Notes under the pieces: generated by a model
The model's database searches: none
What the model saw: only the letters and a program-made list of their open reading frames with translations
What the model was told of the DNA's origin: nothing
Assembly: GCF_030936135.1 (NCBI RefSeq)
Contig: NC_082604.1
Span: 5,277,001-5,341,000 of the forward strand
Direction: 5' to 3'
Length of the DNA: 64,000 bases
Source of the DNA: Gavia stellata
Taxonomy: Eukaryota > Chordata > Aves > Gaviiformes > Gaviidae
Shown: piece after piece, positions 1 to 13,869 of the stretch
Layout: each line of letters opens with the position of its first letter
Numbering within the stretch: position 1 is the first letter of the stretch
Translations under genes and position numbers: made by a program

Positions 1-3000
1 CCTGGAGTGATCCTGCTCCCAATTTAGGTGTATCAGGGGCCTACTGCTAAGTAGGAAAAACCTGGATCTAGGGTTTCTCACTGGATCTTGAAGTGTTTTG
101 AAAATGCGGTCCAAGATGACTTATTCCTTGAGAAGCACAGAGCACAGGGGTTCATGCATTCACTTTGACTCAAAAAGAACATTGGCTTCAACTTAATAGC
201 AGCTCTAACACTCACTATTGCTCACCTGAGGCAGTTGCACTGGACAGGAGTAGTCATTTCTCCAAAGCTTGCATAAAGACCTGTTAGCTTTTTCCTTGGG
301 GAAGAGGGAAGGGCTTAGAACTATATATAGTACTCTCATTAATATTGCATTGCCCTGCAATAGCACTGAGCTCCACCCCATACCTAAATAATGCTTGTTC
401 CATTAAAAAGCATAGGTACATCAAAAAAATGCTGGAAGACATTAATATTTATATTACCCTTAAAATGCACATAAGCAGGTGATGACAGCAAGTTCTCTGT
501 CTGAGTCTAGTACGTTTTCCTTTTGCTGAGTTGAATGCCCTAGCACTTGTGCACTGTAATAATCATTCTTGGAAACTTCTGTCTTTGAGAGCTGGCTGCT
601 GTCATTGCTAAGTTGTGCTGCTAATTGACTTTCATGCTTCCCCTTTGGTTTTATCCGTTGAACCTCTGTATGGCATTAATGCTCCCACCTCCGGTCTTTG
701 TGCTTTGAATTCATGAGCAGATGATGATAGAGAGAGCTGTAAATTAGATGACCTACAGCAATGCCCTTCCCTTATGAGACAATAAAAAGCATCCCCAGCA
801 ATTTACTTATGAACTTGTCAGTTCTCTTTTATACTTCATTCATGGAGCATGTGTGGGAATAAAACACATCATCTCCACATCTAATCTAACCATAACAGAA
901 ATACAACACAGACGTCAGGTTTTGCAAATGGATTTTTTCCCGTTTACCTCCATGCACTTGCCTTCATCAAAACTTTCCTTGACCTTCTGGGAGCCCTTTG
1001 CTTTCACATAAAATTGAGGTAAAAATGATGCCAAGTTGAAACAGGACTCCTATTTTGTACTTGTGTCAAAAGACTGCCAGCTAGGGAAGAAGAGGGTATC
1101 TGGTTCCTGGTGTTACTCTTTATACCATGAAGCTGAAGAAAAAATCATCACTGCTGGAATCATCTCTGCCAGCCTCAGCTGAGAGGACTGGCAAGGAGTG
1201 AGGTACACACTGAAGGAATGGAGACAGTAGCCTAATTATTTTCATGTCAGTGATACACTGAGTGCACCCAGTTTAGCAGGGAATAAACAGAGCTTTCAAG
1301 GGGATGGGGACAGCTGAGGAGAATGCTCTTTTGATTTACATCTTCCAGCGCTCGTCACATGCGTAAGTGCTATGAAAGCAGCATGTATATGAAAGATGCG
1401 TATTGCAGCTGAGAAGATATTACTGATTTCTTTAAAAACTCAGTGTCACAGTAAGAATAGATCCAGTGTAACAAAGCCCATCGTGACTCGCTTGTGCAGA
1501 GCAACATTCTCACTGTAGGAGCTGTTATTATGGTGAGATACAGTTGTTATGAGCCAGCAATACTTAAAAAATGCCTGACGCTGCCTATCTAAATAGAAAA
1601 CTTGTGGAAATAGAACCCTCAGAGGATATACAGTCTACCAGTATGTGCTGATCAGTAGCTTGTCCGTATTTGCTTTGGACTTGTTTGAAAGTAATTGTTT
1701 AGGGGGATAATTGACTATTTTGTTTCTGTATTTTGGTTCACTTCAAAACCTGTACCCGCTTTAGGCTCTGGTTAATCAAAGCCTGGCAAGGTACGCTGTG
1801 TCTGTAACATCAGGGTAGTCTGCATTCACTCTTCACCCTACATCCCTTGGTGCCTACATCAGTTTGTACCCTGGCTGTAGTCGAGAGAGCCAGCTGGCTC
1901 TCCGGGCATGCAGATGCGGGCACAGGCGGTGGGAGTGCAGCTGGCTGCAGTCATGTGGCTCCAGGAACAGGAGCTGAATTGAAGCAGGAACCAAGAAGAG
2001 TGTGGCTGTAGCCACTATGTCTTTCATGAGGATCCCACGTTTGCGGGTTTTGTTTTGTTCTTAATCTTTGCTGCTGAAAGCTTCTGCATCGGCAGAGAAA
2101 AAATCTGTGACGCTGAGGTCAGCCAGCTGAATTGGGAGGAAAGCGCAGGGGAAATTCCATGGAACTGATCAGACTTGTACCACAAGGTCATGTACTAAGA
2201 GGTTGTTTAGATAGGATGTATCTGGCTTTTTCTGCATACTTTCAGAAATGCAGTGAGCTCATGATACTCAGAATTATTAATTTGTTGATTTTTTTTCTTT
2301 TTGAACAGAATTGATATTTATCAGAGATGTTTCATAGCTTTGTCCTATGTTTCCTCTAAGGTATGGGTTACATGAGGGAAGAAGGATGTTAGAAAGAATA
2401 CCAGACATAATCCAGTTCAGAAGAGCTTTATATAGTCATTAAGAAACATAAAATAACACAGATTCCACAACAAGCATTATCCTTATGTCCAAATGCAGGA
2501 CTCTGAAGGGCAAGGTAATACAGAAAGCTGTGAAGAGCATATTGTCTGCATTCCTATGCATTACTTATTTCCATTGGATTTATTGCCTTCAATTTCTTAG
2601 TAAACTGTTTACAGATGTTTAATGATGATTGTGAGCCACACTTTCATCAATATGTTGTGCTACAGAATTGTCTTTATTTGCATTATGTTGCTACTTATCA
2701 AAAGAAATTTAAGTCTTACTGTTGTGTGATGAAGTCGATATTTTTAACATTTTTTTTGTGACTAGATGATACCTTCTTAAACTGATAGTAGGAAAAGAAA
2801 GTGAAATAGGTTCCTCTAAAGTTCAGCATCCAACCTTATGATTTTAGAAAGTTGACTTTGTGGAAAGAGATCAACTGTTAAATTCTGTAAACTACCTGTG
2901 CTTAAAAGTAAAATATTATTAGAGGCAGGTACGGTTGAACACCTACCATCAACCCACCAGCAAAGCAATTACAAGACAGCAAGCAGAGTCACCTAGTCCA

Positions 3001-3247
3001 GAATTCAATTTATGGAAGTCAGGTACTACTTTCATACCAATACCAGTTTACAAAATCCAGCTACTTCAGAAAAAGAAACTAGCAGCAGAAAGTCATGAAG
3101 AATTCAAAGTCAAGGTCCCACAGAAAGCAGCACATGCTAATAAACACACTCCGTGTTAAGCTGTGCAAGCTATGACAGCACCCAACATTTGCAAACAAGT
3201 GTGAAGGATTGCATCTCTTTGCAGAAGCTTGCTAAAAACAGCAGCAT

Positions 3248-3284
3248 GGGGGGGGGGGGGCGGGGGGCGGGGAGGGCGGGCAGG
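3248..3284 (+). repeat. G-rich low-complexity tract
   Basis: A run of 13 G is followed by further G tracts separated by single C or A bases. There are at least four G runs of three or more, so the + strand fits the pattern of a G-quadruplex former. It lies in intergenic DNA, more than 10 kb from the FAM168B promoter. Confidence 0.75.
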
Positions 3285-6200
3285 GAAGAGAAAAGAATAA
3301 CATCAGCATTACATACTCCAGAGGTTTAAAAAAGCATTAAAACTTTTGGTCGATATACAAGCCTTCTTGTTGCTAGTTGCAGACTCGACACATTAGTTAT
3401 TCACATGAAGCCTCTGGAAAAGGGGTAATGTTCTGTTCTTGTCTTGAAAATGTGACATATTTTACTTGGTAGAATGAATTGTATTCCAGGCCCTTCTTAG
3501 ATCCATAGCTGTACGAAGAGCTTCTGCTTGAGATTTTTAACATATCTGCTAGCAAATTCAGAAATTGAAATGTAAAATCCAAAGCACCATGAAGATTTGA
3601 AATAGCTTTAATTTTATGTGGTAGTTTAACATCAAGTATCAGAGAACGCAGCTGAAAACACTACTTATATCAAGATAAGCAATACAGTATTTGTATTTAA
3701 TTAATGTCTTATGGATCAGTCTCAGTAAAGGGTCACTCTTTGCTTGTACACTAAACAGAGCCACAATGCAAAATAGCATATTGTAAATGAAGACATCAAC
3801 TGAGAACTGTATTTTCCCGTGGTAGAGGGCTATGAAACATGAGCTATTTCATTAAATGTAGCCTAACTTCATCATAAAAATGTTTTCTGGACCTGAACAA
3901 ATATTTCTTTAATGAGGGAGTTAGCCACAAGAGGATTTCACAATTTGCAGCATCAGAATAATGAAAAATATCCCTATAGAATGGAGTTTCAAGATCTAGT
4001 ACCTCCCTGGGTATTACTCAACAGTAAGAAAAAAACAATGCAGAACATGGTATGGGGGGAATATGCTTACCTGATAAAGGTTGAGTCTAGATCAGATAGC
4101 ATGAGATTGGTAATTAAAAATGAGAGGGAGACCATCAATTTGGTGGGTCAGGCTTTGCACTGAAAACTGAAATGTATTCAATATTGTCCAAACTAGACAT
4201 ATCTAAACTCCATTTCCCTGTGCTTACTCACATCTTCACGGCTGTGGTCAGCCTTGTGGCTAACGTCTAATTAACAATTAAATAATTGACTCTTGCTGTT
4301 GGGCTTGGTGTTACAAGAACAGAGGCTTGTTATAAGCAGGGTTTGTCATAAGCAGTCCGTGCACGCCACGAGGCCTGGCAGTATAGGGGACTAAAGAAAA
4401 TTTTAGGTACAGGCTTGATAGAGAGTGAACACAAGGATGAACTATTTAATCATTTTTAGTGAATATTGAGTTCTCCTAATTCTAGTAAAGTTCTGACAGC
4501 AGTTCTTGAAGAAACCTGTTCTCTGTAGGGCTTTATTATTGTCACGTAAGTGTCAGATTGGCTGGATTATTTGAACTTTCCAGGCAGAATATATTGATAG
4601 GCAAACGGAAATCACTGGTGAGCATTATCAAAGAGGAGGTGCAAAGAGCTCAAAGAATGTTCACTTTTTCTTTACAATGTCATGGAAATGTCTGGCAGAT
4701 AATTATCATTTGCTTTTCTACAATAACTACTCAAGACTTTCATCTCTGCCATTATAAGCACTTGGACTAGCAACTGTCAAGCTGAGTTTTTTAATCTTAG
4801 TGGCTGTTTCTGCTTTAAAGTGCTTCACATGTGTATTTTAGTGAGATAGGTATCTATCAGAGCAGAAGTGTAGAACCATTACCATCTGAAAGTGTCTCAG
4901 TGCAGTGTCTCACTGTTGTTAATTTTAATAATTTGGAAAAACTTTAAAAACACTGTAAGAAGTGACAAAGCTGAAGGGCATTCGGCTGTCAAATAGCACA
5001 GCTTTTGGAAAGGAGTTTGTCCCCCAAAAGAAGAAAAAAAACAAGTTCAGGAGTTTTGCAAATGGTATTTCTTTCCATATAGCAATAACAGCACTTCCCA
5101 ATGCACTAGGGTAAGAATTGCAGCTGATATAAATTGGACTCTGTGTGTCCATATAAAATGAACTACTGGCTTGTAAGCTGGTGTGTATAACAAAAGGAAC
5201 AAACTTATTGTATAAAAGAAGACAAAGTAATATCAAAGAAATTTGAAGACTCATCTTAAAGTTTCAGTGTACATCCATATACGTGCCACTCTTGGCCTGC
5301 TGCCCTTCTTTGAATGCCAGACTTTGTGGGACAAGTGGAGTGGGTCATCAACTTTCACCCCGCCAAGATGGGGATGGAGCTAGAGGCCAAACAGGTGCAA
5401 TTTTTACTGCATTCAAACTCAGGCTGACATCAGGATTTTAATCACATCTTCAGTGGAACTTCCAACCTATGGTAAGAAGACCTTTCACTCACTGATTGTC
5501 TAGCCTTGGCACATGGAATACGCCAGCTCCGTTTGTGTACAGATACCTGGCAAACACTGGGGATCCAACACAACATTTCCAGGTGCAGCATGTGTGTCTC
5601 TCAGCAAACACTTCTGTGGCTCTGAGCATCTGTCTCTGAAGGGTTTTTTCAGCACCAGAATGATTCCCAGAAGACAGACAGATGGTACCATCTGTGTAGT
5701 CTTCTGATTTCCAGCCTCAGTGCTTGCTGCAATCTCACTGGGTACATCTTTTATTTAGGAATAACTTGTTCAGTTTATGCTGCCAACTGATTCACATTTA
5801 GAATTGTCCTAAAAATTTCCAGGGCTGGTGGTCATCTCCCTGCCTCTTTTGTGGTTCTCAGGAAGCTTGTTTTGATGGAAATGAGTCACATCCTTAGAGC
5901 ATGCTTCACTCATTATATTGTCAAAGCAGAAACACAGATAAGGAAAAAATGTACTTGGGGACAATTACCAGGCCGTATACTTAGATGTGACACAAAATCA
6001 CTTGAAACAGACTTAGAAGAGAAAACGTTTAATAGTTACCATTTCAGTAAATAGCTTAGGAAAAATAACAAATCATACTGTGCTGTGATTCTTAACAACA
6101 TATGTATCTATTATCCTAGCCTTATTTTCATTTGGTTGCAGTTTTAAAACTTTGCATAGTAGGTAAAAATATGGAGAAACATACTGTACATTCTTTAAGA

Positions 6201-6522
6201 GAAGCAATTAGTCTTCTACTGGAGGAATGTCAGATATTGTTTTCCTCCCAATCAGGGCAGTTTCAAGATGAAGCTAAACTAGCTTTTTATTTTCCATCTG
6301 AAGTTTCCACGGTAACAGCATGTAATAATCATATTTGTAAATAGCAACTACCCATTTAACTTCACAGCCACTTTGAACATGTTTTGCCACAATTTTAACA
6401 TCCTTGAAATGTCCAACTCTGTCTTCTTACAATTTTACTGCCAGTATATATAATTTTGGGGGGCTATATATGTTTATGAAATCATCAGTGATGTAGTAGT
6501 ACTGTAATATGTACGTTTGTAA

Positions 6523-6545
6523 GTGTGTGTGGTGTGTGTGTACAG
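6523..6545. repeat. short TG/GTGTG microsatellite
   Basis: An imperfect TG dinucleotide run with one GG interruption, in intergenic DNA. No other significance is visible. Confidence 0.6.
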
Positions 6546-9500
6546 GCATACATGCACAGACACATATATTTGTCATGAACGTTGTCTGGCAATGGCATAT
6601 CCCACTGTAAATCTTTATTTTTCAACTTCTTATAACTTTGCCAAGTTGAGGCCACTCAGGATGAATGCCATTCAGCCCAATTTACCCTCCAGAGATTTCT
6701 TTTGTGCTGATAATTTGAAGTTTCAGCTAACTTTTTTCAATTGTAGCCAAGAATATGGCTATGGAAGAAAACAACATTTTGCCCTCATGGAGAAGATTCT
6801 TACAGCTTTTTCGGCAAGCCCTGGACCAGGACTGTGGAGCACATAGGCGATGCCTTGCTGTCACAGACACAGCTTTTTGCTGTCCTACTAAGAATTAATC
6901 CAAATTGGCCAAGCTTTAATCCTCTGAAAAATTTCATCTCTCATATACGCAATCTTGCCTTCCTAAAATTCACAGCTTGAATTTGCTAACATTTCTATCT
7001 GCATAAAGCACAATTTAGTCCCTAAGAACTGCTGCGTGCTGACCGGCCGAATGCGTGCCATCCCCAATTGACTGAGCGTGCACCACTCTGCTGCTTCGGG
7101 GCTGAACGACACGTGATCTCTAACTGCCTTTGCTTGGGTTCAGTGTAGACTGGGGACAAGAAGTGAAAGCAGAAACAGAGAGAGAGAGAGGGAGAAGGAC
7201 TCTTCTGTGAGACCTGCACATATGGTTAACATTAAACAGGTATTTAAAGGCTTTGCAGAGTAAGGATGCGCTGCATGTTTTTAACAAAGCCATTTCCCAA
7301 ATCTCTCAAATCGCATCCCTTGCAAACTTTCTGTCTTTCCCATTTCCACCCCATTCACCTTACATCCCCAGAACACTGCTTCATGTGAAATTATAAATCA
7401 AGAATATAGCTTTTGGTTTTGACCTAAGTGGTCTGTATTGGAATCTTGTCAGTTGATTTCCATTAGGAGGAACTGAGAATGAAGTAGGGTATTACTTTGA
7501 TGTAGCCCTTTTTTTTCCCAAAGAATATACAAAGGGCACAGGAGGAATTAAGCAAAGACAGTTTCTTTACTCATAGTATCTAGTCTCTTCCAGTTAGCAG
7601 TTGGCCAGACAAGTTCATTCTGGCCATGATCCTAAAGGTAGTTCTTATTGCCGCTTTAGCTTTCTCTGGCTCCTCCATCAAGTCCTCTGGTGTGGTAGCT
7701 GTCCTGCACAGATGCACACGATGCTATCAGACTGTATCAGCCTGCCTACTGCTGCACTTGCATGCAGCTGTCACCGAAATCACTTCACCCACACAGATTG
7801 GATTGCTGAGCTCTTGTATGCAGTCTGTATTTTGGGTGGTGGCACTTAAATGTTTCCATGGTCTATTCCATAAAGAATTGTATGTTTCCTACATTTACCC
7901 TGTCTAAAAGACAACGGTTTATACCCATGAATTCCAGAACATAGCCCTCATTTACAACAGCAAACAATTTTTAAGAAAAAGAAAAAATAGCAACAGAAAA
8001 ATCCTTGCAGGTACACCAAAGTTAAACAATTACATTGTGCAAAAATGCATTCATCAGATATATTTGAAATGTGCTTAAAACTTAGGAACACCAGGAAAAT
8101 AGTCATGTTTTCTCTTTCCTTCCTTCCAGATTCTAGGAAATAATTCTAATTTTTGCAGACAAACTTTTGAACTGAAGCAAATACTTTCTGGTGATTTCTG
8201 CTCTAGTACTGTTAGCTAGTTTCCAGTAGGCTGGAACATGGGCAAAAGACTCGGTAAAGCTCCTAACTTCTTGCTGCTTGATTTAAGTCATTCTTTGTTG
8301 TAGTGTCTAGAGAAATAAATAGAATCAGGAATTGATGACCTTAATAATAAATAAGATCAAATATACTCTTTCACTTTAGTAAAGAACAAATGAAAAAGGG
8401 TGCATAAATTAATAGATATTTTTTGTTTAATATATCAAAATGGTAACATTTTTCCTTCCTTCTTCACAACACTGAATTAACCCTACTTCTCTGTCTTCTG
8501 CAAAACATTGGCATCAAATAAAAAGCAACAGGTCAGTGACGGGGAATACAAATTGGCTTCCTTTTCTAAGTGCTATTATTCTTACTCTTGATTCTGGCAA
8601 ATACAGGACAAAATTGAATACAGTATTCCATAACACTCTCTGGGAATTGTAAAATGTTTTACTAATACCAATCTGAATGATGTTAAATATTTATCTGTAG
8701 CAGTTTACTTATCTTGAAGTTGGGGGGGAGGGGAATTCTAACTAGCTCTATGTAGAATTTTTGTTGTTAAATTCTAACAAAAGAATTTGTCAGTTTTATT
8801 TGTAGAGGCTCCCGGTGACTTATAGCACTATAAAAACAGAGCAGGTGTTCACCCTGCCAGAACAACTGCTAATGGCCTATAGGTTTGGAAGTCTCTCTCC
8901 TCTGTTTTTGAAACTAAAGGAGATTATTGCAGTGCTTTCAACAGTATTCAGCAAAACTGTAGCTGATGATTTGCATCATTAAAATAAGTCACAACAGTAA
9001 GGAACATTTGTAAAGCCCCACTAAATGCCACAATGCAGTGATCCTTGTTGTAAGCTCTTACTAACAGAAACATAGGAAATATGTGTTTCCTTGTTATTTG
9101 CTCCACCTTTCAGCAACTATATACCTAGTCTACAAAAGCTGTCCACATATTTATCAATAGGACACAGTGGCTTAAAATCTGCCTCCATTTAGTGGAAAAG
9201 AAATCTAACCAGTAGATTAAGGATTTTACCTTGTAGGTTTATATTTATCTGTGTAATAACAGAGTAGAGTTGAACTGATTTATGAGACCTTGATATTTAC
9301 ATACATTCCAAAATCTGTTTAATTCCATGTCTGTCTTTAATTTTGTAATTCCTGGCTTTCAGATGTTTGTTGGGGTCATTATGAAGTTCTTACCATGTTT
9401 TCTGTTGCACATTTTCAATGGAAATAGTACTTTGTCTGGTTATTTAACTACATATATTAATTACTTTTATCATATTGTACTTTGGAATTAAGAGCTAAGT

Positions 9501-12500
9501 TGACTGCCTGTAAAAAACCCCATGTGCATCATGGAAAAGGAAATGCTGCGGCATAGCAGACTTTCCTTATGTTAGCTATGCATAAAGTAGGTATGCACTG
9601 AGTGAAAATACTTCTGATGCCTGTAAAACAGAACCAAAGCAATGGTTCTGCTGAATAATAAATCTTTCATGTCTGAATTTGAGTTAGATCTGTGCTACAG
9701 CTGGTGTCCACATGGACTATTTTTCTCAGAGGCTTTTGTGTACCTGATGAAGGATACCTGTGATGGACTTGTCATTACAGAAAAGCATGTGTCCTATACA
9801 GAAATCCTCAAGGAATTAAACTCATATAAAAAGGGAATATGTGTCTACTATTAAGACAGAGTCAGGGAAAATAGCATTCTGAGATATTTTTGTATGGTTA
9901 ATGTGTCAGCAGGGTTCTGGCAGATGCCCTCGGAAAATCAGAACACGTTTGCACATTTCTTCATCCGCATACCACCCTTTGAATTGTGTTTGTTACCCAA
10001 AGTGTTTGATCAAAAAATTGACTTTTGAAGACTTTTAATGATGGAGAGAGTGATAAGGCCTATAGAGATCGCATTTCGATCTTGTGGAAAAAACTAAGAA
10101 GGAGAAGCATGAGAAGAGCTCCTGAATGGTGAAGAAAGGGGTAGGAATAGGAGAAGCCAAAAATGAGAAATGCTCATGAGTATTTTATAGCATTTACCAG
10201 TCTTATTGAGGGCAATCAAAACGGCCTAAAATCTACTTTTCAATCAAGATACCAACTCTTAGGGGTATTTTTTAATTACAGGCTCATTTGAGACTGCTGA
10301 ACAATAGCTCCATTGCATGCTCTTACTTGCATGCCAGTTAAGTTTTGCTGCCTTTAGAATGTGTATTATGGGTTTAAAATACAAAGGCAACACAACTCAA
10401 AACCACCAAACAAAGTATTAAGACGACAGTAAATGACTATCCATCTGTTTATATACAAAACTGGAAAACAGTTACCCAGATAAAAATAATTGTCACGCTA
10501 TTGCAATAGCTTCTAATTGCCACTGGGTGGTGGCTATCCAAGTCAGCTATCCGCCTCTTCAGGGCAAGTCCATAGGTATTGTGGATGCACAGATTTCCAG
10601 AATAGTTCACGCAATTCCAGATGAGACAGATGATAGCAGAGGAAATCTCAGCAGTGCAGAATAGTGGGGGGTGGTGTGTTGGGTGTTTCAAATATTATGG
10701 AATAGTCCAGAAAACATGGGAATTAATTTTGGAGCAAATATCTCACCATAGATGGTATCTTTCCCTATAGTGCCTTTCTTGTCACTTCCTCATTATTAAA
10801 AATTTAGTCCCCTCCAACAGATATATTGAAGTGTGTAAGACTACCTCTTCTGAAGCAATTTTTTGGTTATCTTTAGTGTGGTTACAGCAGTTATGTCCTC
10901 TCATTCCCCAGATAGGTCCCACTCCTCTTACCCAAACAAACCACACTCAGAGGAAAAGTATTGCATTGTAGTGCTGGAGACAGTATTTCTGAGTCACCAT
11001 TATACTCATTCCTGCCTGGATATTAATGGTACCATTCTTTTTGTAATGTAGCTAGAGTCAATGCACCAACTCTCCGTTTATTGTACTATTCCTCTGCAAC
11101 TGACCAGCATGATTGATGAATGTCTGTTCCCATTTCTGGAAAGTGTATTACAGTAAGAGGGAGACATCTGAGAATGATTAGAAAAGAGCAAGCTGTCCTA
11201 CCTGTCATAAATGTCAGCAAGCTGTGAATCAATTTGCAATTCTGCTACAGAGAACATTATCACTTCTACATTTTACTACTGAAACGATGACATTGTACAA
11301 GAGAAATATCAGGAGGTCTTCAGTTTTATTAGTTTTTAAAAATAATTTCCATCTTTTTGCAATTTTTTGTCCAACCACATTTATATGTTTGTATTTCACT
11401 GGTTGACAAGGGTTGCGCACCATACAACCGATACATAGTTAATATATGAGACTAGTAATTGCAGAAACCAGACAGCGATTGGCTTATATATGTGCTGCCA
11501 GCGTGTAAGACTTCAGATTGTTGCTTTGTCACCTCTTTGGTATCAGATTTTTGGTTTGGCTGGAATATTTTCCACCATGCTGTATGGTATTACACCATGA
11601 GACAAGTTTAAACTCACAATTTAGGCATCGCTTGCAGAATGCTCTGGCATAAATAGTAATACCCCTATGGTTTCTAGTAATAATGCATGGTAGGACAACA
11701 GAAAAGGGTGTTAATTGTGTTGCGTATCCCTAAGCAAGGGAAATTTTAGTGAAACTAGTTATCTGAGTTCAGCAGGTTCCTGCTGAACGTCAGGTAAGCC
11801 TACGGATGCCAGGCCCGTTTGTGTGGAATGTGTATTGGCCAGGGCTCAACCTGTTGTACTGGAGACCTTCTTTATGAAAAAGCCAATCTGGTATCTTTTA
11901 TTGTCATCCCTTTGAGATTTAAGGAGTTGTTGGTTGATTCATAACATTTTTCTACCCAGACTGGCAATTTGTTACAGCAGCAGGGCTGCTGCTCAGAATA
12001 TCCCTGCAGCATGCGATCACCAGTTCTCCCCAGAGGTACGACGCTTGGCCATTTGCCTCCCACCTGCTGCGGTTTGTTTGGCTTTTATGCCAGTATCACT
12101 CTCTCCAGCAGCACACTGGCTTACGTATTCATGTACAACCTAGCATCAATTAATAATGTATTTACTGTCATGCTGGCAGTCCACTCTTTGGTAGTACTAG
12201 TCACGCTGCCTGTCGAGAACACCTCTGAATTAATGGCACTGTCTGTATGGACTTTTCCTGCACAAACCCTCTCTGTTCAAGGTTGCCTCCAGATGCTCGC
12301 AAAATTACATTTCCTTAACAGTTGTTGAACAGTGCTCAGCATTGTCTTGGCTTGGGCCTTTACCAGAAGTGTATGCAGCTTCATGTGTCCTTTTTTTAAG
12401 GACCAGCAATATGAATTCTGTGTGGCTGTCACTTTGGGCTCTTGCTGCGTGTTCAATAATGTCCACAGTCTCTGGGTAAAATTCATCTACTATACATTGC

Positions 12501-13839
12501 TATCTTGTCCCATCCTCAGCAGATACTTAGTGCTTTATCAAAAGGTTAATTCTAGATCTTTTCAGGTGAGGAGTGTTTTGTCTGAGGATCAAATCGTGAC
12601 CTTGACAGGTCTGGTTAGGTTGAGAGTTGCAAGGCTGGCTTCCACCCATCAGTTGGAGGATGGAGAGTTACTTAGAAAGCTCCCTGACCTAAAATGATAA
12701 AATTTGTTTAAGCTTGCCTTGCTCATCTGTTTCAGTTTTGTACCAAGTTCAGTACCGTTCAGATTTCTAGAAAAGTTTCACGGGTCTGCCTGCTCTGAGC
12801 ACACAAAAACTATTGAAAAAGTAAACATTTCCGTGAGGAGTTACTGCATTCACAGAACTACCGTGCAGGTGTCTGCCTTAGCTACTGGCACTCTTGGAGG
12901 TGCTGTTTAAGCCATCTACCTTTTCCTCCCGTTTCCGTTTAGCAGACCTTCAGCTCCTCCGGTCTGCCACTCACTGTTTCCTCAGCGCGGTTCAGCGCGT
13001 GTGCCAGCGTGCCAGGCAGCCTGGCAGAGGTCGTCTTTATTCATTGCCCGAGCTCAGCATCTCTGACCTGACCCTTCTCACTACGCGGCAACTGCTCTGT
13101 ACGGGCTCGGCCCAGCTCTTCCCCAAAGCCTGTCTCCCCACACCGGCAGCGCACGGTGCAGACCGTCACCCCCGGTACAGCATCCTTCCCCCGGGCACCC
13201 AGGTACACCCAACAGCGGTTAGTTCTCAGCGCAGTTTTGTGGGCAGTGCGTGCTGCGTGGCCTGAAGGCGGCCAGAGCCCACGGGACGCCTGTTCCAGCC
13301 GGGACCGGGGCTGTGCGGGTGCTCGGCCAGACCCTTCCACCGGGTTCGTGCGGTGCCCAACCCCGAGCAGGCGGGAGGGCCCGCCACAGGCAAAGCCCTG
13401 TCCGAAGGAGAAAGCGTCCAACGCTGCAGGGCAGGAACAGCGTTGTCGGGGCCAGCAGGCGCGGGGCACTCCGTCCCCTGGGCCGGGACCGCAGCACCCA
13501 AGGAAACGAGCGCCCCGGGGCAGCCCTGGCCGGGGGTTCCCCCTCCCCAGGAGGGAGGCGAGACCCGCTGTAGCTCCCTTTGCCCTTCCGCGAGTCCCGC
13601 CGTTGCTTGACCCCAGCCCCGCCGACCGGCGCTGGTGCGGCCCAGGGGCACCGCGCGCCGCCCGCACCACTCGCGCCGCACCACCGCTAATGGCGGCGGG
13701 GCGATGGGGGGGTGGGGGGGATGGCGGGGGGGGGGGGGGGGGTGCGTCACGTGCTGCGGGCAGGGTAGCACCCGGGGGCTTCCGTGCACGTGACGGCGGC
13801 TTCCGCCCCCTTGGCTAGGTGCGCGCGCCCCCTCCCCCG

Positions 13840-13852
13840 CGGAAGTGACGTC
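13840..13852 (+). promoter_or_regulatory. composite ETS/CRE site
   Basis: The 13-base string CGGAAGTGACGTC fuses an ETS core (CGGAAGTG) to a CRE half plus centre (TGACGTC). Such elements are well known in housekeeping-type CpG-island promoters, where they bind ETS and CREB/ATF factors close to the start site. Here it lies roughly 20-50 bases upstream of the presumed transcription start of FAM168B. Binding is inferred, not shown. Confidence 0.6.
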
Positions 13853-13869
13853 GGGCGCTGGGTCGGTGC

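Larger units (their letters stand above)
1..12950. other. intergenic region upstream of FAM168B, no gene recognised
   Basis: This AT-rich stretch has low CpG content. Open frames are short (at most about 120 codons), overlap one another on both strands and match no protein I recognise. In mammals PLEKHB2 lies head to head with FAM168B, so I looked on the - strand for its pleckstrin-homology and C-terminal motifs and did not see them. That gene probably starts to the left of the window or has moved. The only structure I can point to is a G-rich tract near 3248, a short TG run near 6525 and an 18-bp palindrome at 1885. Regulatory elements may be present but cannot be picked out by eye. Confidence 0.6.

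Noticed and set aside
8835..8850. CTATAAAAACAG, a TATA-like element
   Set aside because: No initiator, CpG island or exon follows it; TATA-like strings are common in AT-rich DNA.
12305..12499. Minus-strand frame of 64 codons reading QCIVDEFYPETVDIIEH, with plausible protein composition
   Set aside because: It is short, lacks a start codon, overlaps open frames in another - frame and on the + strand, and matches no family I recognise; I could not separate it from chance.
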